Below, piece by piece: positions 25,412 through 33,952 of a stretch of 64,000 nt of DNA (positions are counted from its first letter, which is position 1; every line of letters starts with the position of its first letter). The position numbers and the translations under genes were made by a program. This stretch comes from SKKY01 sp965228015 (GTDB taxonomy: Bacteria > Bacillota > Peptococcia > Peptococcales > SKKY01): contig OZ245787.1 of assembly GCA_965228015.1 (NCBI GenBank), positions 1,302,001 to 1,366,000 on the forward strand, read 5' to 3'. Under the pieces are notes generated by a model. The model had not been told where the DNA came from, did no database searches, and was given only the letters and a program-made list of their open reading frames with translations.

Positions 25412-26892
25412 TAGTTTACCACCTCCGGAAGAGCATAAAATAGTACGGTGGAAACAACTTCTTCATTAAAAATCCCTAAGAATAGTACAAGAAGACTCAG
25501 CAAAATAATCGGAACAAGCATAGTTAAAGGCAGTTCTAATTTACTTTTCAACTGAGATTTCAATTCCGCTACAGCCTCTTTCATAAATGCAAATTCAATT
25601 ATTCTGAAGAAGTAAACTGCGTTCAAAATACTACTAATTATAATTATTACAATATATATCCAAAGATCCTTTTCTAAGGCACCAAGAACTAAGTACCATT
25701 TACTGAAAAAACCTGCCGTAGGGGGGAGTCCCACCATTGAAAAAGCGAGTATCAAAAAGGAATACATAGTCAAAGGCATTTTTTTAAATATTTCTTTAAA
25801 TTTATCAATTGTAATTTCATTATATTTTAATTTCATTGAGCCAGCGATTAAAAATAAAGCGCTTTTCATTAAGGCATGATTGGCAATATGGAACATAGCA
25901 CCAATAAGGGCGTATACATTACCAATGGAAAAACCTACTACAATATAACCTATTTGGGCAATACTGGAATAAGCAAGCATCCTTCTGAAATCCTTTTGGG
26001 CAATTGCCATAACAGATCCTACAATTATACCAATACCTGCGAGTATTCCCGCAACATCCAAAGCTTTTAAAACAAATGCACTGTTTCCAATAAAAATATA
26101 ATCATAGAAACGGAAAAGCACATAGGCAGAAACCTTTGTCATTGTCCCTGCGATAAATGCAATTGCTGGAGGAAAAGCATATGTGTAAGCATCGGGAAGC
26201 CAGAAATGCAAAGGGAAAAGTCCCATTTTAATTCCCATTCCAACAAACATTAAAACCACTGCAAAAAGAACTACTGGAGTATCCATCAAAGGACGGAGAC
26301 GAAGTGCCATATCCGCCATATTTAATGTTCCGGTTATAGCATAAAGATAACCGACTCCCAGCAAGTAAAAAGAGGCTCCGATAGTACCGATTAATAAGTA
26401 TTTTAGGGCTGCAAATGTTCCCCTCTGGCCACCCATTGCTATAAGAGCATACGCAGAAAGTGAGGAAATTTCAAGGAATACATAAAGGTTAAATGCATCT
26501 CCAGTTACAACCATACCAAGCAGACCTGTTACTGCAAGGCCGTAAAGTGCATTAAATGTTCCATTCTTTAACCAGCCTTCATATTTTAAAAATTCTTTTG
26601 AATATACAGCCACAACTGTAGCTATAAATGAAATCATCAGGGCAATTGCTGAATTGAGGGTATCCAGAACATATTCAATCCCCCAAGGTGGTTCCCAATT
26701 ACCAAAATAATAATGAATGTTTCCAGTTTCAAGAACCTGAAATAAAACTGTAAGCGAAAAATATGTAGATGCGGCCAAGCCGGCTACAAGTATAATCCTT
26801 GCCATTTCTTTTGATATTCTGGCAAATAATGGTGCCAGCAAAGAAATTGTTAAAGGTATTATTACAATCAAAGCAGGAGCATGTTTTATCAT
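25411..26892 (-). CDS. mrpD: Na+/H+ antiporter subunit MrpD
   Basis: The 493-aa protein has TGDAFNLYVFLEISSLSAYA, typical of MrpD with Glu in TM5. LFPLHFWLPDAYTYAFPP and AMFHIANHALMKSALFLIAG are the other key motifs. Its position directly after mrpC, with a 4-bp overlap, marks it as the orthologous mrpD. It is one of three large antiporter-like subunits here, one more than in the standard seven-gene operon. Confidence 0.93.
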   Translation of the reverse strand: MIKHAPALIVIIPLTISLLAPLFARISKEMARIILVAGLAASTYFSLTVLFQVLETGNIHYYFGNWEPPWGIEYVLDTLNSAIALMISFIATVVAVYSKEFLKYEGWLKNGTFNALYGLAVTGLLGMVVTGDAFNLYVFLEISSLSAYALIAMGGQRGTFAALKYLLIGTIGASFYLLGVGYLYAITGTLNMADMALRLRPLMDTPVVLFAVVLMFVGMGIKMGLFPLHFWLPDAYTYAFPPAIAFIAGTMTKVSAYVLFRFYDYIFIGNSAFVLKALDVAGILAGIGIIVGSVMAIAQKDFRRMLAYSSIAQIGYIVVGFSIGNVYALIGAMFHIANHALMKSALFLIAGSMKLKYNEITIDKFKEIFKKMPLTMYSFLILAFSMVGLPPTAGFFSKWYLVLGALEKDLWIYIVIIIISSILNAVYFFRIIEFAFMKEAVAELKSQLKSKLELPLTMLVPIILLSLLVLFLGIFNEEVVSTVLFYALPEVVN

Positions 26893-27254
26893 TCATCCAT
26901 CCTCCTTAACAGCTTATCTTCCTCTATAGACTGGAAATGTCTCTGGATACGAATCATCAGAGCCAAGGCCACCCCCGTTGTACTTAAACTTACTACTATT
27001 GCCGTAAGCATGAGAGCATGGGGAAGGGGGTTTATATATGCATTGATACTTGTAACCCCGGGAGTTTCTATTGGGATAGTCCCATCAATTTTTAGCCCAA
27101 GGGTAAGAAAGAAAAATATTACAGCTACCTGCATAATATTCATTGCAATAAGCTTTTTAATTAAATTATTTTTTGTAATTATTCCATATATCCCAAGAAG
27201 AAAAAGAACTGCAATAAGGATATAAATCATATTTGAAAGAAGATTAGTTGTCAT
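26889..27254 (-). CDS. mrpC: Na+/H+ antiporter subunit MrpC (NuoK-like)
   Basis: This three-helix NuoK-family subunit contains LLGIYGIITKNNLIKKLIAM and DPL-like PLPHALMLTAIVVSLSTTG, the MrpC signature. The start at 27254 follows GGAAAGGAG with good spacing. An upstream in-frame start at 27281 lies in the boundary of the inserted element. The gene comes immediately after a decayed IS, so its original 5' leader may have been changed. Confidence 0.92.
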   Translation of the reverse strand: MTTNLLSNMIYILIAVLFLLGIYGIITKNNLIKKLIAMNIMQVAVIFFFLTLGLKIDGTIPIETPGVTSINAYINPLPHALMLTAIVVSLSTTGVALALMIRIQRHFQSIEEDKLLRRMDE

Positions 27255-27282
27255 TATTTTCTCCTTTCCTGATCGTGTCAAT

Positions 27283-28806
27283 TAATTATGGGTTTTAAAA
27301 GAATAAAAAACCCCTTGTATGTATTACGTGCTAAATCGCACTCGCTATCCTTTTAAACAATTCTCTTTTCCAAGTTCTCTTGCCAGTTAAAACTACTGGC
27401 ACATTGCCGAATTTCTCATCTGATATTAGGTTCGTAGCTTTTTTATAATACGGCTTTCTAATTTTATGATTCTTGTTTCTGTTTTTCTTGCTTCTTTCTT
27501 TTACTAAATCATATACATTACCTGAATTAGCCTTAAAAGCCCTCAGACGTGACATTTGATCAATACCTTCTCTGCACCAGCTTAGAGGCCTTGAACTTAA
27601 TCTTGCAGATAATATATGACTAATATGGCCTTCTGTGCTACAGCCTATATAATCCGGGTCATATTGATTCATTATACCTTCCCAATTATTTAACACATAA
27701 CTTCTAGCATCTTTTATTGCTTCTATTTTTTGTTTCTGATTCTGTTTCTTCAATTATTGCTTTGAATAAATCTTTTACGAAATCTTTCCTTTTCGTATTT
27801 ATGTAATACCACATCATTTGGTGTGTGCCTTTCATATGAGCAGTTGCCTTCTTTATATATTTCGACAAATGATATATATCTAAAACATAGATACTATCTT
27901 TAATCCATTCTTTGCCTTGTTTTATCCAGTTGGCTCCATCTCCTGATAAATATATCTTTTCGATAGTTTCTTCTTCATAGTTGCTATCAATATAATCAGC
28001 TACTTCAAGCCATAAATCAGCACTATCTTGATAGAGACCACTAAAGTATCTGGGATTTATTAATTCATATCTATCTTTACTTACCTTTCACTTACCTTCG
28101 TGAACATAAATTAATCTAGGTTCGGCACATGTTCCTCTTTGAAGTGAAACATGATCTTCATCAGCTTCGATGTACAAAATCTTAGCTTGAGAATCAGTTT
28201 TTTCACTGGTGCTGCATGATTAGAAATATCTTTAAGCTTTCTAATAGAATTCATTACTGTTTGACCAGTAAGATACACATTCTTCGATATTTTTTCGCTA
28301 CTTTTTCTGTATGGTGTCTCTATTGCTTCTTCTATTAACATTGATTCTAGCAATATATCCATTCTGTCATTTGCTTCAATACCAACAGCTTCATTAGATA
28401 AGTATTTATATTCACCAGTAATTTTATGAACATAATACGTTCTTTTATAGGTTACTTCACCAAATATCGTCGCCAAACTTTTCTTCGACTTTGTTTCCTT
28501 TATTTTCCAGCCTCTTTTTCTTACACAATCTTTTTTAACTAAAATATCTACAGTTTCAAGTGCTTTTTCCGTAATTGCAACCCCAACTTCATCCAGCATT
28601 TTTTTTGGTTTTTAAAATGAATTCAGATATATTATTTCCCTCAATTAAAGTTGTTTCCATATTTTCTGCTATTTCTTTACTGATTTTAGTTGCAATTTCA
28701 TGTATAATATTATTCATTAGAGTTTCTCCTTTTTTGCGATTTGGTTTAGCAATTTAATTGTAACATAAGGAGTTGCTCTAATATTTTTTGTTTTTTACCC
28801 ATAATT
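27283..28806 (-). mobile_element. Decayed ISLre2-family insertion sequence within the Mrp operon
   Basis: The element separates mrpB from mrpC. Both ends carry the inverted motif AATTATGGGT (near 27284-27293 and 28797-28806). The right end runs into the mrpB stop codon. A clear target duplication could not be fixed. Its only gene is a broken transposase read in the same direction as the operon, so read-through from mrpB to mrpC may still be possible. Confidence 0.8.
27331..28717 (-). pseudogene. ISLre2-type (UPF0236) transposase, broken
   Basis: Reading starts at an ATG at 28717 after AGGAG. The frame breaks in an A8 run near 28600, again near 28180, and meets a TGA at about 28086, and once more before 27753. 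Pieced together it contains VAITEKALETVDILVKKDC, FGEVTYKRTYYVH, LYIEADEDHVSLQRG, YLSGDGANWIKQG and CSTEGHISHILSARLSSRP. These are hallmarks of ISLre2 transposases. With at least three frameshifts it cannot be functional. Confidence 0.85.
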
Positions 28807-29242
28807 ATTTTACACTTACTCCTTTCCTTGTAATAGCATCAAAAATTACTATTATTGTTGCCATTACACATATAGTAACGCCAATCTCTATTGACAATAT
28901 TCCCCACTGGTGTCGGTATTTATCTGCAACATCAATGGGCAGAAAGGAGTAAGAAAGAAAATTACCACCAAAAGCCATAGTAAGCCAGCCTACAAAAGCA
29001 AAAATAAAGGTGCCAATTCCTGCTAGAATAAATGACTTATTCCCAGTTATATTTATTTGAGCTTTGTCTCCTTCAACCAGTCTTGATAATACTACAACCA
29101 TTGCCAGTAAGGCTCCTGCCTGGAATCCGCCCCCAGGGCTGTATTCACCATGGGTAAGAACATATATTGCATATAGAAATATTAAAGGAATCGCATATCT
29201 GAATGCGGTTTGTATAATTATACTTTTACCTTTTTTTCTCAT
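28805..29242 (-). CDS. mrpB: Na+/H+ antiporter subunit MrpB
   Basis: The 145-aa protein has four helices and the MrpB/MnhB signature YAIYVLTHGEYSPGGGFQAG. Its stop codon overlaps the right end of the inserted ISLre2 element, so the last residues (GVSVK) could have been altered by the insertion. It follows the preceding small gene by 13 bp. Confidence 0.92.
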   Translation of the reverse strand: MRKKGKSIIIQTAFRYAIPLIFLYAIYVLTHGEYSPGGGFQAGALLAMVVVLSRLVEGDKAQINITGNKSFILAGIGTFIFAFVGWLTMAFGGNFLSYSFLPIDVADKYRHQWGILSIEIGVTICVMATIIVIFDAITRKGVSVK

Positions 29243-29255
29243 ATAATCAAACCCT

Positions 29256-29534
29256 CTACTTCTGTTTTTGAAATAACCTTAAAATTAAAATTGTTGCTGC
29301 TCCAGCAGTAAAAATAACTGTAGTTTCTCCAAGGGTGTCGTAGCCTCTATAATCAGCAAGTACTGCTGTTACAAAGTTTTCTGATCCAGCTTCTTCATAG
29401 CTCTTTTCGATGTATCTGGAAGAAACGTGTGTTGATGCTGGTGACTCTGGATCTCCAACCTGGGGAAGACCTCCTAAAACTGTTGCAAAAATAAAAAACA
29501 TTGCTGCGAGAAGAACAAATTGTAGTTGTTTCAT
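29256..29534 (-). CDS. MrpA C-terminal-like / MbhE-like subunit
   Basis: This 92-aa protein has an N-terminal helix (FVLLAAMFFIFATVLGG), an extracytoplasmic segment with STHVSSRYIEKSYEEAGSEN, and a second helix (LGETTVIFTAGAATILIL). In classical Mrp operons this segment is fused to MrpA or MrpB. In Mbh/Mbx-type operons it is a separate gene, as here. It abuts its neighbours with a one-base overlap. Confidence 0.78.
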   Translation of the reverse strand: MKQLQFVLLAAMFFIFATVLGGLPQVGDPESPASTHVSSRYIEKSYEEAGSENFVTAVLADYRGYDTLGETTVIFTAGAATILILRLFQKQK

Positions 29535-29776
29535 TAGTCACACCACCTGTCCAGTCTTTTTATAGCGAAAATAAAGAATATTGATGAGATTACTCCTATA
29601 ACCGCCTCTGTAAAAGCAACATCGGGAGAGCCCAGCAACAAATAGAGCATTACTGCAAGAAAACTAAAAGAACTGAATATAATAACTGCTCCAAGTAGAT
29701 CTTTTGTTTCTAGAGCAGCTAAACCCGCAATAATAATCAGCAACAGAAATACTACCATCAGGGATAAAAAGAACAT
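29534..29776 (-). CDS. DUF4040 subunit (MrpA C-terminal-like / MbhD-like)
   Basis: The 80-aa protein has three helices and the motif LLGSPDVAFTEAVIGVIS, typical of the DUF4040/MbhD segment found at the C-terminal part of MrpA. It is directly adjacent to mrpG with no gap. The split of MrpA functions into separate small proteins suggests an Mrp form closer to hydrogenase-linked antiporter modules. Confidence 0.82.
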   Translation of the reverse strand: MFFLSLMVVFLLLIIIAGLAALETKDLLGAVIIFSSFSFLAVMLYLLLGSPDVAFTEAVIGVISSIFFIFAIKRLDRWCD

Positions 29777-30079
29777 TTATTTATCCCCCTTTTTCCAAGG
29801 CTTGATTCCTGCATAAAACGCAGCTCTTGTTATTGCGTGAGTTCCTATAGGATTTACAAGTAAAATAAATAAAGATATTAATAATATTTTTAAAGAAACC
29901 AGGCTAAAACCGTTATAAATTGCCAGGCCAATTAATGTCAGCATTAAACCTAAGGTTTCACTTTTTCCTGAAGCATGCATTCTTGTATAAAAATCCGGGA
30001 GTCTAAGGACACCTATGGAAGCAACTATAACGGAGAAAAATCCAAGAATCATAAATACAGCAGCTATATAATTAACCAC
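29777..30079 (-). CDS. mrpG: Na+/H+ antiporter subunit MrpG
   Basis: The 100-aa protein has three helices and the signature GVLRLPDFYTRMHASGKSET, conserved in MrpG/PhaG. It starts 3 bp after mrpF ends. Confidence 0.93.
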   Translation of the reverse strand: MVNYIAAVFMILGFFSVIVASIGVLRLPDFYTRMHASGKSETLGLMLTLIGLAIYNGFSLVSLKILLISLFILLVNPIGTHAITRAAFYAGIKPWKKGDK

Positions 30080-30082
30080 AAA

Positions 30083-30346
30083 TTACTTCTCCTCTTCCGT
30101 TAAATATTTTGCTAATACAATCAGGCTGACAAATCCAAGAAGGGCATACGAAATAGCAATATCAACAAACATATCTGCACGTTTGTCAATAAAACCAATA
30201 AGAATAAGTAGGATAATAACTTCTGAGCCTATTACCCCAAGCCCGTTTAGTCTGTCAAAAATTGTTGGTCCTTTGATAACTCTGTATAACATCATTATTA
30301 CAAGGACAACATAACCTACCGTAAGAGCAGTTAAAAAATTTTCCAT
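30083..30346 (-). CDS. mrpF: Na+/H+ antiporter subunit MrpF
   Basis: This 87-aa, three-helix protein carries YRVIKGPTIFDRLNGLGVIG, the MrpF/PhaF motif. DKRADMFVDIAISYALLGF also matches. It overlaps mrpE by one base. Confidence 0.93.
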   Translation of the reverse strand: MENFLTALTVGYVVLVIMMLYRVIKGPTIFDRLNGLGVIGSEVIILLILIGFIDKRADMFVDIAISYALLGFVSLIVLAKYLTEEEK

Positions 30347-30888
30347 TATAAATTATCCTTCTCAATCTTTTCGTCAAATAAATCTGCAACTTTTTTTCTG
30401 ATATCTCCTTGGTTGTTTGCAAAATAAAGTGCTGCCGCTGCATCATCCGTAAGTGCGTGGATAATATAATCTCCATCATCGATATCTACGGTAACAGTTC
30501 CTGGGGTTAATGTTATTGAATTTCCCAGGCTTAGGTGGGCAAGAGGATTAGCCATATTTTGTTTAAAGACAACAATCCGGGGGTTAATTGAAAGTTTTGG
30601 ATTTAAAATTACAAATGCAATTTGAACATTTGCAATTATTATTTGGCCTATCAGCCATATCCAATACTTTATGTATTTGAAAATAGAAAAATCAAAACCG
30701 TGAATTACTTCTCCATTTCCTTTCCTTGAAAGGATCATAATTTCTCTTGAAATAAATGTTCCGATAAATGACGCCCCTAAGCCCATGAGTAAAAATTTAA
30801 CTTCAAATTTTTCTGAAAGTAAAACCCAAAAGGCAAAAAGGGCCAGAAATAATTTTAAGTTATTAATCATTACTCTTTCTTTGCTCAT
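30346..30888 (-). CDS. mrpE: Na+/H+ antiporter subunit MrpE, first gene of the operon
   Basis: The 180-aa protein has N-terminal helices, then VVFKQNMANPLAHLSLGNSITLTPGTVTVDID, of which the LSLGNSITLTPGT core is the MrpE signature. The ATG at 30888 follows GGTGA. It is the first gene of an operon reading mrpE, F, G, DUF4040, MbhE-like, B, [IS], C, D, D2, small membrane protein, D3. The promoter should lie in 30889-30955, next to ISL3 copy 1. Confidence 0.92.
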   Translation of the reverse strand: MSKERVMINNLKLFLALFAFWVLLSEKFEVKFLLMGLGASFIGTFISREIMILSRKGNGEVIHGFDFSIFKYIKYWIWLIGQIIIANVQIAFVILNPKLSINPRIVVFKQNMANPLAHLSLGNSITLTPGTVTVDIDDGDYIIHALTDDAAAALYFANNQGDIRKKVADLFDEKIEKDNL

Positions 30889-30963
30889 TTAAATCACCAT
30901 CTTTCTTATTCCTAAAAACCTACAAATATAATTATACACCAATTTATATTTTTTTAAATAAAA

Positions 30964-32349
30964 AGTTCTACAATAAATGTTGGGGTGGTAAAAACCATTC
31001 TAACATTTTTTGCGAAAAAATACAGAGCATTGGGTAAATCCATATTAGAGAACACCCACTGTAATCTAAGGAGGAATTTACTTATGCTCTGTAATAACCA
31101 TTATATTAAAAAATTAATTGGTTTTAAAGGGATAATTTTAGAACAATTAGAAACTTCTTCTGATTCAATGTCCTTTTCTTTTTCTCTGGAGATTAAAACT
31201 CACAATTACCCCAAATGCCATCAACAAACCAGTAAAGTTCATGATTACAGAATTCAAATGATAAAAGATATTTCCATCTCAGGGAAGAAAACCTACCTTT
31301 ACTACAAAAAAAGAAGGTACGTTTGTAATCACTGCAATAAAAAATTCTACGAAAAAAATGATTTTCTCCCCCGCTATCAAAGAATGACCAGCAGGCTGAT
31401 AAAATACATAATTACTCGAATGAAAAATGTTTACTCTGTATCTGATATTGCCAAAGAGAATAATATTTCACCATCAACAGCTCTCAGGCTTTTTAGATTC
31501 ATAAACTATTCCCTAACAAAATTGCCCGAAGCAATCTCTATTGATGAATTTAAAGGTAACGCCGGGGGCAAAAAGTACCAGTGCATATTAACTGATCCCT
31601 AAAACAAGAAGGTACTTGATATTCTTCACGGAAGAGAACAACACATTTTATCGGACTATTTCAGGAAATTCAATGACAGGGATAAAGTAAAATACTTCAT
31701 TATGGATATGTGGCAACCTTACAAGGATATTGCTGAAACATATTTTAAAAATGCAACTATCATTATCGATAAATTCCATTTCATTAGGCAGGTCACTTGG
31801 GCATTTGAAAGAATTAGGAAAGATGAGCAAAAGAAATTTACCAAGGAAAGGCGAAGATATTTCAAAAGAAGTCGCTCCCTTCTCTTAAAAAGAATGAAGT
31901 ATTTAACTCCTGAAGAAATTGACCAGGTAAACGTTATGCTTGCTACTTCTGAGAAACTGCAAAAAGCTTATATGTTAAAAGAAAAATTTTATAACTTTGT
32001 TGACAGCAGTGATTTAGAAAGTACAAAAAAGAATTTGAAAGCCTGGTATATGTTTGTTATGTCCTGTGAGCTTGAAGAATTCGATAAATGCTCCAGAACC
32101 ATTTTCAACTGGCAGAAATATATTCTTAATTCATTTACTTGTACTTATACTAACGGATATACAGAAGGAGTTAACAACAAAATTAAGGTTTTAAAAAGAA
32201 ATGCTTATGGTGTAAGAAACTTTTGGAGATTCAAAAACAGAATAATGCACGTAATGAACTAAAAACAATTTAAAAAAGTACCGCATTTTTCAATGCGGTA
32301 CTCATGGAATCTAATCTAATTGGGTTACTCTAGCATTTGACAAAGAACC
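30964..32349 (+). mobile_element. ISL3-family insertion sequence, copy 1
   Basis: Imperfect terminal inverted repeats are recognisable: the left end reads (A/G)GTTCTACAATAAATGTT and the right end, reverse-complemented, GGTTCTTTGTCAAATG. An 8-bp target duplication AAATAAAA flanks it at 30956-30963 and 32350-32357, as expected for ISL3. A GTACCGCAT/ATGCGGTAC hairpin lies near the right end. It sits in the T-tract of the rpmE terminator. Confidence 0.93.
31084..32262 (+). pseudogene. ISL3-family transposase with one in-frame TAA (copy 1)
   Basis: The true start is the ATG at 31084 after CTAAGGAGG, giving 392 codons. The zinc-ribbon part (PKCHQQ, RRYVCNHCNKKFYEKN) is followed by a helix-turn-helix (SDIAKENNISPSTALRLF) and the DDE domain with SIDEFKGNAGGKKYQC, FIMDMWQPYKD and the C-terminal NGYTEGVNNKIKVLKR. 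A TAA at 31600-31602 interrupts the frame where copy 3 has CAA (Gln). Otherwise the frame is intact, so this is the best-preserved 5' half of the three copies. Confidence 0.9.
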
Positions 32350-32353
32350 AAAT

Positions 32354-32384
32354 AAAAAAGGCACGGTATACACCGATGCCTTAG
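32354..32384 (-). terminator. rpmE terminator
   Basis: On the minus strand an AAGGC-A/T-CGGT...ACCG-GCCTT stem with a 4-nt loop is followed by TTTTTT. The target duplication of ISL3 copy 1 lies within its T-tract. Confidence 0.8.
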
Positions 32385-32422
32385 TTTTTATTATTTTTAT
32401 ATTGTTTTTTTCAATTAAAGAA

Positions 32423-32626
32423 TTAGTCTTCACGTTTGAATTTTTTATTGAATTTATCAACTCTGCCAACTGCCTGAATTGCACGTTGCTTACCAGTGTA
32501 GAATGGATGACATTCTGAGCAAATCTCAACTTTAATTTCATTTTTTGTTGACATTGATTCAAATTCATTTCCGCAACCACAAGTTACTTTAGCTGTCTGG
32601 TAGTTTGGATGAATACCTTGTTTCAT
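32423..32626 (-). CDS. rpmE: 50S ribosomal protein L31
   Basis: The 67-aa zinc-type L31 begins MKQGIHPNYQTAKVTCGCGNE and has the second cysteine pair in ICSECHPFYTGKQ. Four cysteines make it the C+ (zinc-binding) form. The start at 32626 lies six bases after AAGAGGTG. It is followed by its own terminator and preceded by the radical SAM gene, as in many Clostridia with rho nearby. Confidence 0.96.
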   Translation of the reverse strand: MKQGIHPNYQTAKVTCGCGNEFESMSTKNEIKVEICSECHPFYTGKQRAIQAVGRVDKFNKKFKRED

Positions 32627-32696
32627 CGTGTTCACCTCTTTCCTTAAGTTTCACAAAAGAACATTTTTGTTATTATATCCTTATTGACCTTATGAG

Positions 32697-33941
32697 TCAA
32701 GTGTTTCGTTTAACTGGCTTTGAATAATTTCCTGTTTTTATTCCAGGAAGCTCTTTTTCAAGGATTTCTTTTAATGCTAATATGCCTAAAGCTTCGCTTT
32801 TTATATTTATTTTGTCTAAATATCTGTCTGGATCAATATTCAGATTTCTAAACTGAATTTCTTTAACTTTATTTTCCCTAGTAAATTCTACAAGCTTTTC
32901 AATTTCCTCTTCAGTATCATTTACCCCTGGAAGAACCAGCAAATTTAAGTAAGTATAACAATTATTTTCTGATGCGTAGCGAAGACTGTTGCCTACATCC
33001 TTAAGAGTGTAATTCCCTGGCATGTAATAACTGTTATAAGTTTCTTCTACTGCGCTGTTTATGCTAACCCGCAACGAATCTATTCCTGCATCAACGATCT
33101 CTTTAATGCCTTTGGTATACCCTGCATTTGTATTGCAGTTTATTGTTCCCGCTTTTGTATTTTCTCTGATTATTTTTATGCTCTCTGCAATTACTTTTGA
33201 CTGAAGAGTTGGTTCCCCTTCGCAGCCCTGACCAAAACTTATTATAGAATCATCATTTTGAAGATGATAAATTCCAAGCTGGGTAATATCCTCCACTGAG
33301 GGAACAAAAGTAATTCGGTCTTGAGGAGAAGGGCAACATTCTGAAGGCTGGAGCGAAATACATCCTAAGCAATTTGCGTTGCAAACAGGAGAAGCGGGTA
33401 TCCCACCCTCCCATCTTCTGTAAAAAATATTCTGAGCTGTAAAACAAGAATAGTTTATTGCACAATTCGAAAGATGTTTTACTAAAGAATTTTTTGGGAA
33501 AATATTTTTCAGCTTATTTATTCTTTGAGAAAGATCCAGTGTATTAAAATGCTCCGGATTCCACTTTTTATCTTCATCTATTTTCATTGCCGCTACATAA
33601 AATTCCCCGTCACGATAACCCACCATCGTGTATCCAAAAAGAGGGAGCGCCTGGTCTCCTTGTTCTGGTTCAATAAAAGCGGGCATTAATGTTCTTGTAT
33701 ATCCCTGAGGCAGAATAGCTCCCACTAACTTATTTTCTGGATATGGATAAGGGACAAAACTGTCAAATTTCATAACAATAGGTTTTCTCTCAGGTATCAA
33801 TACGAAGGTTGCCCCTTCTGGCATTGGTATCATTTCCTCTGGAAGAGGCTCAACTATATCTTTTCCTGTTCTTCCTAAAGCCTGAAACTGATCATCAACA
33901 AAAAGATCTCCATCTTCATTTGTATAAACATAACTAAACAT
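32697..33941 (-). CDS. Radical SAM protein of the rho-rpmE region
   Basis: The 414-aa protein has a C-X3-C-X2-C cluster motif, PVCNANCLGCISLQ, at about residues 187-200, which binds a [4Fe-4S] cluster and SAM. GQGCEGEPTLQ provides the GGE-like SAM contact, and SINSAVEETYNSYY resembles family motifs of pyruvate-formate-lyase-activating-type enzymes. An N-terminal domain of about 170 residues precedes the barrel. Its substrate is unknown. It lies 11 bp after rho and should be cotranscribed. Confidence 0.85.
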   Translation of the reverse strand: MFSYVYTNEDGDLFVDDQFQALGRTGKDIVEPLPEEMIPMPEGATFVLIPERKPIVMKFDSFVPYPYPENKLVGAILPQGYTRTLMPAFIEPEQGDQALPLFGYTMVGYRDGEFYVAAMKIDEDKKWNPEHFNTLDLSQRINKLKNIFPKNSLVKHLSNCAINYSCFTAQNIFYRRWEGGIPASPVCNANCLGCISLQPSECCPSPQDRITFVPSVEDITQLGIYHLQNDDSIISFGQGCEGEPTLQSKVIAESIKIIRENTKAGTINCNTNAGYTKGIKEIVDAGIDSLRVSINSAVEETYNSYYMPGNYTLKDVGNSLRYASENNCYTYLNLLVLPGVNDTEEEIEKLVEFTRENKVKEIQFRNLNIDPDRYLDKINIKSEALGILALKEILEKELPGIKTGNYSKPVKRNT

Positions 33942-33952
33942 AATTTGCTCCC

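Noticed and set aside
30255..30479. Minus-strand frame overlapping mrpE and mrpF
   Set aside because: It is a shadow of two well-supported Mrp genes and has a low-complexity, non-conserved sequence.
31600..31602. TAA reassigned to glutamine
   Set aside because: Several intact genes in the window end at TAA at the expected length, and only IS and decayed genes have internal TAA codons.
31648..31830. 60-codon minus-strand frame repeated in each ISL3 copy
   Set aside because: It occurs in all three copies because it is the antisense of the conserved transposase domain, with no ribosome-binding site.
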